A stretch of 64,000 nucleotides of DNA from Tamlana sp. 2_MG-2023 (GTDB taxonomy: Bacteria > Bacteroidota > Bacteroidia > Flavobacteriales > Flavobacteriaceae): contig NZ_JAUOSF010000003.1 in assembly GCF_030548465.1 (NCBI RefSeq), positions 414,035 to 478,034 of the forward strand. Direction: 5' to 3'. Position numbers and translations under genes: made by a program. The notes under the pieces were generated by a model. It ran no database searches. It saw nothing but the letters and a program-made list of their open reading frames with translations, and was not told where the DNA came from. Shown in pieces: positions 46,797 to 57,090 of the stretch; positions within the stretch are counted from its first letter, which is position 1, and every line of letters starts with the position of its first letter.

Positions 46797-48389
46797 ATGG
46801 GAATATTATCATTTGTCGGGTTTACATTATTAGTAGCAATAATTGCTTATTTAGCAACACGTAAGGTTAACGAAAACTCATCTGATGGATATTTCTTAGG
46901 GGGAAGAAGTTTAACTGGACCAGTCATTGCTGGTTCGCTATTATTAACTAATTTATCTACAGAGCAAATTGTAGGTATGAATGGGGTGTCGTTTAGAGAT
47001 GGTTTACCTATTATCGCCTATGAGGTGTTAGCCGCTGTAGCAATGGTTTTTACAGCTTTTGTTTTATTGCCAAAGTATCTAAAAAGTGGCATTTCTACAA
47101 TACCACAATTTTTAGAAAATAGATATGGTAAATCAACTAAAATTATTGTATCCATTCTTTTTCTTTTAGGGTATGCCATTTCGATGTTACCTACAGTATT
47201 ATATTCCGGTGCGTTAGCAATAAACACGATGTTTGATATCCCAGAGACCTTAGGCGTTGGTCCAGAGGAAACCCTTTGGATTACTGTTTGGTCAATTGGA
47301 ATTATAGGAAGTATTTATGCCATTTTTGGAGGGTTAAAAGCTGTAGCCGTTTCAGATTCTATTAATGCTATTGGTTTAATTATTGGAGGATTATTAATTC
47401 CTGTTTTTGGATTAATGTACATTGGTGACGGAAATGTATTTACGGGTTTGACTACATTAACAACAGCACTTCCTGAGAAGTTTGATATTATTGGCGGACC
47501 AGATTCTGATGTGCCTTTTTGGACGATTTTTACAGGAATGGTAATTGTTAATTTTTATTATTGGGGAACTAATCAAGCAATTATACAAAGAGCACTTGGA
47601 GCTAAAAATCTAAAAGAAGGTCAAAAAGGTCTTTTGTTGGCTGCTTTTATTAAAATTTTGGTTCCGATTATCGTTGTATTACCAGGAATTATAGCTTTTT
47701 ATATTTTTAATGGAGATTTGGCCAATACGGATGAGGCGTACCCTATGTTAGTTAAAAAAGTCCTGCCAACAATATTTATTGGCTTTTTTGCTGCGGTGCT
47801 TTTTGGAGCTATTTTAAGTTCGTTTAACAGTGCATTAAATAGTTCGGTGACTTTATTTGGACTAGATTTTTACAAAGAATACATAAATAGTAAAGCTTCA
47901 GAACACGATGTCGTGAAAGCGGGAAAGGTTTTTGGAATTGTTCTGGCTATATTTTCAATGGCCATAGCTCCTTTACTATATGGTGTGCAAGGTGGTATTT
48001 TTACTTATTTACAAGAATTAAATGGAACACATAGTGTACCTATTTTAGCTATTATCGTAGTTGGAATTTTTTCTAAACGAGTTACTGCTAAAGCAGCAAA
48101 TGTTGCTATCGTGTTTAGCGTAATAACTTATTTAATTGCACTGTTTGTTGTAAGACCTCACTTTGAAGAGAGTGGTAGGTTCTTTCCTCACTTCTTACAT
48201 ATTATGGGAGTTATATTCGTAATAGCAATAATTATTATGTATACCATTAGCTATTTTAAACCTAGAGAAACTGACTATGTTCAAGTATATACAAACCAAG
48301 TAGATATTAAAAATTGGAAATATTTAAAACCTGTTGGGTTTTTGATTTTAGCCGTAGTCGTTTCAATTTATATTTATTTCGCCAATTAA
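46797..48389 (+). CDS. SSS-family sodium/sugar symporter (probable arabinose importer)
   Basis: Inner-membrane sodium:solute symporter, 530 residues with about 13-14 hydrophobic helices. The family signature is FLGGRSLTGPVIAGSLLLTN followed by LSTEQIVGMNG, and the central region has VNFYYWGTNQAIIQRALGAK and SSFNSALNSSVTLFGLD. It belongs to the SGLT-like sugar branch. It lies 33 bp after araA in the same orientation, so L-arabinose or a closely related monosaccharide is the most likely cargo; that assignment rests on context. Confidence 0.9.
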   Translation: MGILSFVGFTLLVAIIAYLATRKVNENSSDGYFLGGRSLTGPVIAGSLLLTNLSTEQIVGMNGVSFRDGLPIIAYEVLAAVAMVFTAFVLLPKYLKSGISTIPQFLENRYGKSTKIIVSILFLLGYAISMLPTVLYSGALAINTMFDIPETLGVGPEETLWITVWSIGIIGSIYAIFGGLKAVAVSDSINAIGLIIGGLLIPVFGLMYIGDGNVFTGLTTLTTALPEKFDIIGGPDSDVPFWTIFTGMVIVNFYYWGTNQAIIQRALGAKNLKEGQKGLLLAAFIKILVPIIVVLPGIIAFYIFNGDLANTDEAYPMLVKKVLPTIFIGFFAAVLFGAILSSFNSALNSSVTLFGLDFYKEYINSKASEHDVVKAGKVFGIVLAIFSMAIAPLLYGVQGGIFTYLQELNGTHSVPILAIIVVGIFSKRVTAKAANVAIVFSVITYLIALFVVRPHFEESGRFFPHFLHIMGVIFVIAIIIMYTISYFKPRETDYVQVYTNQVDIKNWKYLKPVGFLILAVVVSIYIYFAN

Positions 48390-48455
48390 TAAAAGCGCGT
48401 ATTACCAGTTCATTTATGCTGTTCAAAAATTATATTTAAAAAATTATTACCTCTT

Positions 48456-50057
48456 ATGAAACCATATCTTTCTTTGTCCTACTTTTTTGTTATCTGTTTC
48501 GGACTTACATGTTTAACATCTTGTCAAACTAAAAGGCCTGCTATTCCAAAAGATTTAGCGAAACAACAGGTTATACCAAAGCTTGTTTCAGTTATTCCTA
48601 CCGGAAGTTCTTATGAAATTAACAACAACACATCTATTCAATATCAATCTGAAAAATTACAACCTGTAGCTGATTATCTTGCAAAGATGCTGCGCCCTGT
48701 AACGGGGTTTGAACTTCCTGTTAAAATGAAGGATTCAAAACCTTCGTCTAATTATATATACTTAACACTAACAGATAGTATTTCAACTGATGAAGGTTAT
48801 AAATTAGAAACAAAGGAAAGTGGTGTCGAAATCAAAGCAAGTAAACCAGTTGGGGTATTTTACGGTGTACAAACCTTACGCCAATTGTTACCTGCAAGTA
48901 TTGAAACAGGTGCTAAAATCACGGATACCTTATTAGTTGCTACAGGAGTTATTAAAGATAACCCCACATATGGTTACCGTGGTGCCATGTTAGATGTATC
49001 TCGTCATTTTTTTGGTGTTGAAGACGTTAAGCGATACATAGATCTACTTTCAATTTATAAAATGAATCGTTTGCATTTACACCTAACTGATGATCAAGGC
49101 TGGCGTATAGAAATTAAATCATGGCCAAAACTTACCGAAATTGGAGGTAGTACTTCTATTGATAGTACAAAAGGCGGGTTTTATACACAAGAGCAATATA
49201 AAGATATTGTAAAGTATGCCCAAAAGCGTTTTATAACTATCGTACCAGAAATTGATCTACCAGGACATACTAATGCCGCTTTGGCTTCTTACCCCGAACT
49301 GAACTGTGATGGAGTGGCTCCTAAATTGTATCACGGAACCAAAGTTGGATTTAGCTCTTTATGTATTGATAAAGAAATTACTTATAAATTTATTGATGAT
49401 GTAATTGGTGAATTGGCTGCAATCACTCCGGGGGAATATATTCATATTGGTGGCGACGAGTCGCATGCCACATCACCTGAAGATTATGTTTATTTTATTG
49501 ATAAAGCTCAGGAAATTGTAAACAAGCACGGTAAAAAAGTGATTGGATGGGATGAAGTAGCACATGCTAAATTATTGCCAAATACAATAGTGCAATTTTG
49601 GTCCAGAAAAGGCGAAAATGCTGTAGAAGGTGTTGAAAAGGGAGCAAAAATATTAATGTCACCAGCCCCAAAGTTATATTTCGATATGAAATATGATTCC
49701 ATTACCAGAGTAGGTCAGAATTGGGCAGGATACATAAAAGTTGAGGATGCTTATAGTTGGGATTTAGAAACCTATCAAGAAGGTATAGCAAAGGAAAATA
49801 TTTTGGGTATAGAAGCTCCACTTTGGACTGAATATGTTCAGACCATGGATGATATCGAACATCTAGTTTTCCCAAGGATAATGGGTGTTGCAGAAATGGG
49901 ATGGACACCAGCATCACAAAGAAACTGGGATGAGTACAAAGTGAGATTAGGTAATCATAAAGATCGATTAGATGCTTTAGATATTGATTATTATGCTTCA
50001 ACTTTTGTCCCATGGAGATCTAAAACGAATCAAGAAACAAGCAATACGAAAGAATAA
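48456..50057 (+). CDS. GH20 beta-N-acetylhexosaminidase lipoprotein
   Basis: Exo-glycosidase of family GH20 releasing terminal GlcNAc or GalNAc by substrate-assisted catalysis. 533 residues, lipoprotein signal (LTCLTSC, cysteine 23), so likely on the periplasmic or outer membrane. An N-terminal GH20b domain (about 35-165) precedes the barrel beginning GYRGAMLDVSRHFF, with LHLHLTDDQGWRIEI, PEIDLPGHTNAAL and the catalytic pair D334-E335 in HIGGDESH. It follows the arabinose transporter by 66 bp with no terminator visible. Together with the permease and NagB-LmbE downstream it suggests a hexosamine branch. Confidence 0.95.
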   Translation: MKPYLSLSYFFVICFGLTCLTSCQTKRPAIPKDLAKQQVIPKLVSVIPTGSSYEINNNTSIQYQSEKLQPVADYLAKMLRPVTGFELPVKMKDSKPSSNYIYLTLTDSISTDEGYKLETKESGVEIKASKPVGVFYGVQTLRQLLPASIETGAKITDTLLVATGVIKDNPTYGYRGAMLDVSRHFFGVEDVKRYIDLLSIYKMNRLHLHLTDDQGWRIEIKSWPKLTEIGGSTSIDSTKGGFYTQEQYKDIVKYAQKRFITIVPEIDLPGHTNAALASYPELNCDGVAPKLYHGTKVGFSSLCIDKEITYKFIDDVIGELAAITPGEYIHIGGDESHATSPEDYVYFIDKAQEIVNKHGKKVIGWDEVAHAKLLPNTIVQFWSRKGENAVEGVEKGAKILMSPAPKLYFDMKYDSITRVGQNWAGYIKVEDAYSWDLETYQEGIAKENILGIEAPLWTEYVQTMDDIEHLVFPRIMGVAEMGWTPASQRNWDEYKVRLGNHKDRLDALDIDYYASTFVPWRSKTNQETSNTKE

Positions 50058-50130
50058 AAGAATCATTCAAGCTAAGCGTATTAGATTGAAGTTCTACCTA
50101 TAAACTTCCATTTTCATTAAATATAGTGGC

Positions 50131-50922
50131 ATGATTAATTATAAAAGATATATAGCAGTAATATTACTTGTTTTCTATACAAGTCTGTCTTTCTGTCAAG
50201 ATGATAAAAGCTTTGATTCAAAATTTTTCATACATCATTCAGATACACTTAATTATCGCATATTAATGCCTAAAAATTTTGATGCCTCTAAACAGTATCC
50301 CGTTGTACTAATGCTTCATGGGGCAGGTGAACGTGGAAGTGATAATATTGCGCAATTAACCCATGGGAGTAAGCTGTTTACTACTAAGGAGTCTCGACGT
50401 CATTTTCAATCCATTGTTATTTTTCCACAATGTCCAAAAGACTCGTACTGGGCCAATGTTCAAATAGATAGATCATCAAATCCCTTAGTGATTAATTTTC
50501 CTTCTAATACAACCCCCACAAAACCAATGGCATTAGTCATGGCACTACTGGATGATATGGTTTTAAAATCTTACGTGAATAAAAATCAAATCTACGTTGG
50601 TGGTTTGTCAATGGGAGGTATGGGAACTTTCGAGATATTGTATCGTAAACCAGAATTATTTGCGGCAGCTATAGCCATATGTGGTGCTGGAAATCCTGAG
50701 AATACTAAGGAATATGCTAAATCTACACCACTTTGGGTTTTTCATGGGGCTAATGATAATGTCATAGATCCACAAGAATCTTTGAATATGGTTAGTGGCA
50801 TTTTAAAGTATGGAGGCAAACCAAATTTTACATTATACGCAAAAGACAATCACAATAGCTGGGACTCTGCTTTTGCTGAACCCGAATTATTATCGTGGCT
50901 ATTTTCGAATATAAAAAATTAA
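50131..50922 (+). CDS. Exported alpha/beta-hydrolase esterase
   Basis: 263-residue secreted serine hydrolase with a signal peptide ending near FCQ (23). The catalytic triad is visible: S160 in GGLSMGG, D209 in GANDN, H241 in KDNHNSW. The oxyanion-hole motif is LMLHGAGERGSD. It resembles the predicted dienelactone-hydrolase/phospholipase-type esterases frequent in glycan loci. A role in removing acetyl or feruloyl groups from hemicellulose is plausible but not shown by sequence. It ends 3 bp before the GH3 start, so these two genes are tightly coupled. Confidence 0.8.
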   Translation: MINYKRYIAVILLVFYTSLSFCQDDKSFDSKFFIHHSDTLNYRILMPKNFDASKQYPVVLMLHGAGERGSDNIAQLTHGSKLFTTKESRRHFQSIVIFPQCPKDSYWANVQIDRSSNPLVINFPSNTTPTKPMALVMALLDDMVLKSYVNKNQIYVGGLSMGGMGTFEILYRKPELFAAAIAICGAGNPENTKEYAKSTPLWVFHGANDNVIDPQESLNMVSGILKYGGKPNFTLYAKDNHNSWDSAFAEPELLSWLFSNIKN

Positions 50923-50925
50923 AAA

Positions 50926-53193
50926 ATGAATAGAATAATTAAGTCTACTGTAGTTGCTTTATTACTGCTTATCAGCTATGGTTGTAATACAACAAAAGAT
51001 ACCACAAATAAGAATGAGCAAGCCATAATTATGGCAACTCCTTTTGATGCGAAAATAGATTCGTTAATGGATTTAATGACATTGAAAGAAAAAATTGGAC
51101 AAACAGTTATGTATAGTGGCGATTTAACTGTTACTGGACCTGTAGTAAGTAATAACAACCAGAAGTATGTTAAAGAAGGCGTTGTAGGTGCCATGCTTAA
51201 TGTGTTTTCGGCAAAAGCAACAAAAGATTTACAAAAAATAGCGGTTGAAGAAACACGTTTAGGCATTCCATTATTGTTTGGGTATGACGTAATTCATGGA
51301 TATAAAACCATTTTCCCTATTAATTTAGGTTTAGCCGCAAGTTGGGATTTAGAAGACATTAAAAAAGGCTCGCGTATTGCAGCAGAAGAAGCATCGGCGG
51401 TTGGTATCCACTGGACATTTGCACCAATGGTAGATATCAGTAGGGATCCACGTTGGGGTAGAATTTCCGAAAGTGCTGGAGAAGATGTGTATTTAGCTAG
51501 CCAAATAGGAAAAGCTTATGTAGAAGGTTTTCAGGGTGAGGACTTATCTAAACACAATACAATTTTAGCTTGTGCAAAACACTTTGTAGGTTATGGTGCT
51601 GCCCAAGCTGGTCGTGATTATCACACAGTGAATATGGGGGAAGATGAACTTAGAAATGTTTATTTACCGCCTTTTAAAGCTACTGTCGAAGCTGGAGTAG
51701 AAACATTTATGACAGCCTTCAACGAACTTAATGGAATTCCTGCAACGGGTAATAAATATATTTTTAGAGATATTTTAAAAGATGAGTGGAATTTTAAAGG
51801 ATTTGTAGTTACTGATTATTTTGCCACGAATGAAATGGTAGTACATGGCTATGCTAAAGATAGAAAGGAAGCGGCTAAATTGGCTATTGAAGCTGGCGTA
51901 GACCAAGACATGATGAGTAACGCAAACCATTTATATCTTGAAGAATTAGTAAACGAAGGTGAAGTTGATGTAAAACTTATTGACGATGCGTGTCGAAGAG
52001 TCTTACTAACAAAATACAAGCTAGGATTATTTGAAGATCCTTATAAATACAGTGATGAGCAACGCGAAAAAGAAGTGATTTATAAACCTGAATTTTTGGA
52101 GGCAGCACGTCAATCTGCAGCCATGTCTTCAGTCTTATTGAAAAATAATGTAAGTTCACTTCCATTAAATAAAACGCAAACCATTGCACTTATTGGCCCT
52201 TTAGCCAAAGATAAAAAAAACATTATTGGAAACTGGGCAGCAGAAGGAGATAGAAATGGAAAAGCAATTAGCATTCATCAAGGTATTCAAGAGTACTTAA
52301 GTGATTCTAAAATAATTTATGCCAAAGGCTGTGATATTGAAGGAGCAGATGACATTGGTTTTGGAGCTGCTATAGATGCGGCTAAAAAAGCAGATAAAAT
52401 TGTGATGGTTTTAGGTGAGAGTTATGAAATGAGTGGAGAAGCGGCTAGTAGAACTAATATAAAATTACCTGGGCGTCAAACCGATCTAATAAAAGCTATT
52501 AGAAAAGAAGTACCGAATAAAAAAATCATTTTGGTTTTGATGAATGGTCGTCCTTTAGATTTATCTGAAGAAGATATTTTGGTAGATACCATTTTAGAAA
52601 CTTGGTTTCCAGGAACAAGTGGAGGATATGGAGTCGCAGATGTTTTATTTGGGGCTTATAACCCTTCTGGGAAGCTACCAGTAACATTTCCAAGAAATGT
52701 TGGTCAAATACCGCTCTACTATAATATGAAACGAGCTGGTCGCCCTATGAATCCAGATAACCCAAAGGAACGTTATACGTCAAATTATTTGGATTCACCA
52801 AATAGTCCATTATATGCTTTTGGCCATGGGTTAAGTTATACCGATTATAAGTATTCTGATATAAAGTTATCAGCAAATACCATAGGGTTTTCAGATACGC
52901 TTACCGCATCAGTAACCGTTACCAACACTGGAGAATACGATGGGCATGAAGTGGTTCAATTATATATTCATGATAAGGTAGGAAGTTTAACGAGACCAGT
53001 AAAGGAATTAAAAGGGTTTCAAAAAATATTCCTAAAAAAAGGTGAAAGTAAAACAGTAAAGTTTGATGTAACTATTGAAGATTTAAAGTATTACAATGCA
53101 AGTTCGAATTTTGATGTAGAGCCAGGAGAGTTTGAAATTGCCATTAAGGGTTCTTCAGATTTTAACTTCGAGAATACATTTAGATTAGAGTAG
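50926..53193 (+). CDS. GH3 beta-glucosidase-like lipoprotein, second copy
   Basis: 755-residue BglX-like GH3 enzyme with a lipobox (LISYGC, cysteine 20). The barrel holds MTLKEKIGQT, FAPMVDISRDPRWGRISES, the substrate-binding KHFVGYGAAQAGRDYH and nucleophile D297 in GFVVTDYFATN. A second alpha/beta domain and a C-terminal fibronectin-like domain follow (FGHGLSYTDYKYSD onward). It lacks the KHFPGHGD motif of NagZ-type GH3 hexosaminidases, so beta-glucoside cleavage is more likely. It differs from the GH3 at 24928 in length and motifs, suggesting different linkage or chain-length preference. Confidence 0.93.
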   Translation: MNRIIKSTVVALLLLISYGCNTTKDTTNKNEQAIIMATPFDAKIDSLMDLMTLKEKIGQTVMYSGDLTVTGPVVSNNNQKYVKEGVVGAMLNVFSAKATKDLQKIAVEETRLGIPLLFGYDVIHGYKTIFPINLGLAASWDLEDIKKGSRIAAEEASAVGIHWTFAPMVDISRDPRWGRISESAGEDVYLASQIGKAYVEGFQGEDLSKHNTILACAKHFVGYGAAQAGRDYHTVNMGEDELRNVYLPPFKATVEAGVETFMTAFNELNGIPATGNKYIFRDILKDEWNFKGFVVTDYFATNEMVVHGYAKDRKEAAKLAIEAGVDQDMMSNANHLYLEELVNEGEVDVKLIDDACRRVLLTKYKLGLFEDPYKYSDEQREKEVIYKPEFLEAARQSAAMSSVLLKNNVSSLPLNKTQTIALIGPLAKDKKNIIGNWAAEGDRNGKAISIHQGIQEYLSDSKIIYAKGCDIEGADDIGFGAAIDAAKKADKIVMVLGESYEMSGEAASRTNIKLPGRQTDLIKAIRKEVPNKKIILVLMNGRPLDLSEEDILVDTILETWFPGTSGGYGVADVLFGAYNPSGKLPVTFPRNVGQIPLYYNMKRAGRPMNPDNPKERYTSNYLDSPNSPLYAFGHGLSYTDYKYSDIKLSANTIGFSDTLTASVTVTNTGEYDGHEVVQLYIHDKVGSLTRPVKELKGFQKIFLKKGESKTVKFDVTIEDLKYYNASSNFDVEPGEFEIAIKGSSDFNFENTFRLE

Positions 53194-53249
53194 TTAGCAC
53201 GAAGGGGTTAATTAAAAGTTTAATTAGAATTAATAATATTGTTAAAACC

Positions 53250-54578
53250 ATGTCCAAATCACGAAAAGTAATAAGCAAAAACAGTACACTAGTACCTATA
53301 ACCATTATAGCAGGCCTCTTCTTTATTTTTGGATTTGTTACTTGGATAAATGGCGCACTAATTCCATTTATGAAAACAATAAATGAATTAACCGAAGCAC
53401 AATCTTATTGGGTAGCTTCTGCATCTTATATTTCCTTTGTAGTTATGGCACTGCCAGCTTCTTATATTTTAAATAAAATAGGGTATAGAAAAGGAATGTC
53501 ATTAGGGTTATTTATAATGGCGGTAGGGGCTTTGATCTTTATTCCGGCGGCAGAAGCCAGAACATATTGGGTGTTTTTGTCTGGAATCTTTATACAGGGT
53601 GTAGGGATGACATTGTTACAAACCGCAGCCAACCCTTACATCACTATTTTAGGCCCTATAGAAAGTGGCGCTAAACGAATTGCCATAATGGGTATCGCAA
53701 ATAAAATAGCAGGCGCATTGGGCTCTTTAATCTTCGGAGCGTTGTTATTGTCGGGGATTGATGAAGTCAAAGAGAAATTAGGCACAGCCACCGTTGAAGA
53801 AAAAGGTGTGTTACTTGATACGATGGCAGATAGCGTTTTTATGCCATATTTAGTAATGTCAATTGTACTAATTATTTTAGGTGTTTTGATTAGAAGAGCA
53901 CCGCTTCCTAACGTTCAAGCTAAAGAGATAGAAGTAACAGATGAAGGAAAAAATACAAAAACTAGCATTTTTCAATTTCCTCATTTATGGTTGGGGGTTT
54001 TAGCTTTATTTGTCTATGTAGGGGCAGAAGTTATAGCTGGAGACACCATTATAGCGTATGGTATAGCCTTAGGGTTTACTGGCGAGCAAGCAAAATTCTT
54101 TACGACTTACACACTTATGGCCATGGTTGCTACTTATGCTTTAGGGGTGTTTTTAATTCCCAAATATATTAAGCAAACTACCGCTTTAAAGGTTAGTGCT
54201 ACTTTAGGAATAGTTTGTAGTATTTGTATTTTAAATACAACAGGATTTACTTCAATAATGTTCGTGGCAGCACTTGGTATAGCCAATGCTTTGGTTTGGC
54301 CTGCGATTTGGCCATTAACTTTAGATGGTTTAGGCAAGTTTACTAAAACAGGCTCCGCTTTGTTAATTATGGCTATTTCTGGAGGGGCCATTATTCCTCC
54401 TATGTATGGTAGAATTGTTGATGCTAACAAACATGAATTAATGGTAAACGGAGTAGAAAATGTCGATGCCATGGCAACTGCAGCTACAAGTAACTATTGG
54501 ATTCTTATACCGTGCTACGCCATTGTGCTCTTTTTTGCAGTTTGGGGACATAAATTTAAAAGCTGGACAAAAAGTTAA
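53250..54578 (+). CDS. MFS sugar:proton symporter (FucP/NagP-like)
   Basis: Inner-membrane major facilitator permease, 442 residues with about 12 hydrophobic helices. The FHS branch is recognisable by FGFVTWINGALIPFMK near the N terminus, GMTLLQTAANPYITILGP in the first half, and ALVWPAIWPLTLDGLGKFT in the second. Members carry L-fucose, glucose/galactose or N-acetylglucosamine. Position between GH20/GH3 and NagB makes GlcNAc (NagP-type) or glucose the best guesses. Confidence 0.88.
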   Translation: MSKSRKVISKNSTLVPITIIAGLFFIFGFVTWINGALIPFMKTINELTEAQSYWVASASYISFVVMALPASYILNKIGYRKGMSLGLFIMAVGALIFIPAAEARTYWVFLSGIFIQGVGMTLLQTAANPYITILGPIESGAKRIAIMGIANKIAGALGSLIFGALLLSGIDEVKEKLGTATVEEKGVLLDTMADSVFMPYLVMSIVLIILGVLIRRAPLPNVQAKEIEVTDEGKNTKTSIFQFPHLWLGVLALFVYVGAEVIAGDTIIAYGIALGFTGEQAKFFTTYTLMAMVATYALGVFLIPKYIKQTTALKVSATLGIVCSICILNTTGFTSIMFVAALGIANALVWPAIWPLTLDGLGKFTKTGSALLIMAISGGAIIPPMYGRIVDANKHELMVNGVENVDAMATAATSNYWILIPCYAIVLFFAVWGHKFKSWTKS

Positions 54579-54708
54579 AATAATTTCATTGACATAAATA
54601 TGTTTAGGTATGAGAGATTCTTATAAACAACTTCAATGATCCATTATTGAGTAATAACCGAAATATTTATAGAAAAACTAAAAACCAAAAATTAATACGA
54701 TAGAACTC

Positions 54709-56637
54709 ATGTTAAAAAGTAATATAGACAAAGCAACAGGTTTTGAAAAACGATTTGAAAAAATTGGTACGGTTGTTTACGATAACTCGACTGTAGCGTC
54801 GAAAGCGGTAGCTAAAGAAATAGCAGATCTTATTAGGGTAAAACAGGCTCAAAAACAATCGTGTATTTTAGGGTTAGCGACGGGGTCCTCTCCAAAAGGT
54901 CTGTATGCTGAACTTGTTCGTTTGCATAAAGAGGAGCAACTAAGTTTTAAAAACGTAATATCATTTAATCTAGATGAGTATTACCCTATGGAGCCAGATT
55001 CTGTAAATAGCTATGTGCGTTTTATGAAAGAACAATTATTTGATCATGTTGATATATTACCAGAAAATTATCATGTTCCAGACGGATTGTTGTCAAAAGA
55101 AAATATTGCAGATTATTGTAATGCCTATGAAGCAAAAATTGAAGCATTAGGTGGTATCGATTTGCAAATTTTAGGTATTGGAGGTAACGGTCATATCGGT
55201 TTTAATGAATCTGGGTCTCTTCAAAATTCAAAAACACGATTGGTGGCTTTAGACCATATTACAAGAGTAGCCGCTAGTGGTGACTTTTCTGGTTTAGAAA
55301 ATACGCCTAGAACGGCCATTACCTTGGGTGTTAAAAAAATAATGGAGGCTAAAAGAGTTATACTTTTAGCATGGGGAGAAAGAAAAGCCAATATAATTAA
55401 AGCTTCTACCGAGGGAGATGTAACAAGTCGTGTTCCAGCTTCTTATTTACAGGAACATAATAACGCTACGTTTATTTTAGATCAAGCTGCAGCTTCAAAA
55501 TTAACTAGGATAGACACGCCGTGGTTGGTTGAAAAAATAGTTTGGACAGATAAATTAATTAGGAAAGCGGTATTGAGTTTAGCACTTCATCTAAAGAAAC
55601 CAATTTTAATGCTTACCGATGCTGATTATATTGAGAATGGTATGAGTGATTTGTTGGCAGATTCAGGTCCAGCGTATGATATTAACATAAAAATATTCAA
55701 CAAGCTTCAGAACACTATAACGGGATGGCCAGGAGGAAAACCTAATGCAGATGATAATAAACGGCCAGAACGTGCAGTACCAGCTAAAAAACGTGTTTTA
55801 ATTTTTAGTCCACATCCAGATGACGATATTATTAGTATGGGTGGAACTTTTAAGAGGTTACATGAACAAGGACATGAAGTTCATATAGGTTATCAAACTT
55901 CTGGAAACATTGCAGTAGCTGATGATGAAGCGCTTCGCTTTGCAAGTTTTGTTTGTGATTATAACGAAAAATTTGGAATAGATAGCACAGAGTCATACGA
56001 GATTTATAAGAAGGCCTTGTCTTTTTTGAAAAATAAAAAATCAAGTGAAATTGATACGGAAGAAGTTAGGTTTATTAAAGGCTTAATTAGAAAAGGAGAA
56101 GCAAGATCTACTTGCCACTTTATTGGTATTCCCGATAGTCAAATTCACTTTATGGAACTTCCATTCTATGAAACAGGAACGATAGAAAAGAATCCTATTG
56201 GCGCAGTAGATATTAAAATTACAGCAGATTTAATTGAAGAAATAAAGCCCCATCAAATTTATGCCGCTGGAGATCTCGCAGACCCTCACGGAACGCATAA
56301 AGTATGTTTAGATGCTGTTTTTGCAGCAGTAAAAGAATTAAAACCTGAAAAATTCATGAAAGATTGCTGGGTTTGGCTATACCGAGGTGCTTGGCAAGAA
56401 TGGAATATTGATGAGATAGAAATGGCAGTTCCTATGGGACCAGATCAAGTTCTGGAAAAGCGCAAAGGTATTTTTAAACATCAATCCCAAAAAGACGGTG
56501 TAGTTTTTCAAGGAAGCGATAGTAGAGAGTTTTGGCAGCGTGCAGAAGACAGAAACAGTGAAACTGCCGAACTATATGATAAGCTAGGATTATCACATTA
56601 CGCAGCAATGGAAGCCTTTGTAAGGTGGCATTATTAA
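54709..56637 (+). CDS. nagB: Glucosamine-6-phosphate deaminase fused to LmbE/PIG-L domain
   Basis: 642-residue cytoplasmic fusion. The N-terminal part (about 20-270) is NagB, which converts glucosamine 6-phosphate to fructose 6-phosphate and ammonia; active-site residues are D89 in FNLDEYYPM and H162/E167 in GNGHIGFNESGS. The C-terminal part (about 360-642) is a zinc deacetylase-like LmbE/PIG-L domain with PHPDDD (368-373) and a late DPHGTHKV segment. This architecture is seen in several Bacteroidota. No separate NagA deacetylase is in the window, so the second domain may deacetylate GlcNAc 6-phosphate; that is inference. The reading frame is continuous, so the fusion is not a frameshift artefact. 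Confidence 0.92.
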   Translation: MLKSNIDKATGFEKRFEKIGTVVYDNSTVASKAVAKEIADLIRVKQAQKQSCILGLATGSSPKGLYAELVRLHKEEQLSFKNVISFNLDEYYPMEPDSVNSYVRFMKEQLFDHVDILPENYHVPDGLLSKENIADYCNAYEAKIEALGGIDLQILGIGGNGHIGFNESGSLQNSKTRLVALDHITRVAASGDFSGLENTPRTAITLGVKKIMEAKRVILLAWGERKANIIKASTEGDVTSRVPASYLQEHNNATFILDQAAASKLTRIDTPWLVEKIVWTDKLIRKAVLSLALHLKKPILMLTDADYIENGMSDLLADSGPAYDINIKIFNKLQNTITGWPGGKPNADDNKRPERAVPAKKRVLIFSPHPDDDIISMGGTFKRLHEQGHEVHIGYQTSGNIAVADDEALRFASFVCDYNEKFGIDSTESYEIYKKALSFLKNKKSSEIDTEEVRFIKGLIRKGEARSTCHFIGIPDSQIHFMELPFYETGTIEKNPIGAVDIKITADLIEEIKPHQIYAAGDLADPHGTHKVCLDAVFAAVKELKPEKFMKDCWVWLYRGAWQEWNIDEIEMAVPMGPDQVLEKRKGIFKHQSQKDGVVFQGSDSREFWQRAEDRNSETAELYDKLGLSHYAAMEAFVRWHY

Positions 56638-56663
56638 AGTTATAATCCAATAAAATAAATGTC

Positions 56664-57014
56664 TTGAAAAATATAATAGAACATGATATTGACAAATGTA
56701 ATGGCCAAATAGGTTTATATCAACTTAAGAAGGTAGAAGCTATTAGAACTAAAAACAATTATGAACGGTTAGTGAATTGGCTTTGTGGTGAGTTTGATTT
56801 GTATTTAAAAAACGAATCGGAAGTACTTACAATCTATTTTCCAAATGGATGGCTAAATGTTAGAAGTTTCAAGGATAAATATGAAAATGTAGAGATTATA
56901 GTTGCGGGGAAATCAAAGATTTCTTGTCAAAAAATCATGGAAAAAGTTGAGCATGTTTTTAATCACGTGATTCGTTTTTCTGAAATTAAATCAAGGCATA
57001 TAGTAAGTCATTGA
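56664..57014 (+). CDS. Small DUF2218-like protein
   Basis: 116-residue cytoplasmic protein with no signal peptide. The best start is TTG at 56664; an ATG at 56659 is out of frame. The pattern of a basic TKNNYERLVNWLCGEFD, then IYFPNGWLNVRS, VEIIVAGKS and a final helix with VEHVFNHVIRFSEI resembles DUF2218 proteins, a group of unknown function. It follows nagB by 26 bp, probably on the same transcript. Family assignment is tentative. Confidence 0.5.
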   Translation: MKNIIEHDIDKCNGQIGLYQLKKVEAIRTKNNYERLVNWLCGEFDLYLKNESEVLTIYFPNGWLNVRSFKDKYENVEIIVAGKSKISCQKIMEKVEHVFNHVIRFSEIKSRHIVSH

Positions 57015-57090
57015 ATGTTACGAAAAATTACTTTCGGTTTAATTTATAAAGCAATTAATAGAATAAAGAATTAAATAAAAATGGTTTGTT

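Noticed and set aside
50926..53193. GH3 as NagZ-type beta-N-acetylhexosaminidase because it sits beside GH20 and nagB
   Set aside because: The KHFPGHGD motif of that branch is absent; the sequence reads KHFVGYGAAQAGRDYH as in BglX-like enzymes.
57021..57042. AATGTTACGAAAAATTACTTT before the first GH16 as a tenth AraR site
   Set aside because: Half-sites and spacing do not fit the 6-5-6 motif.
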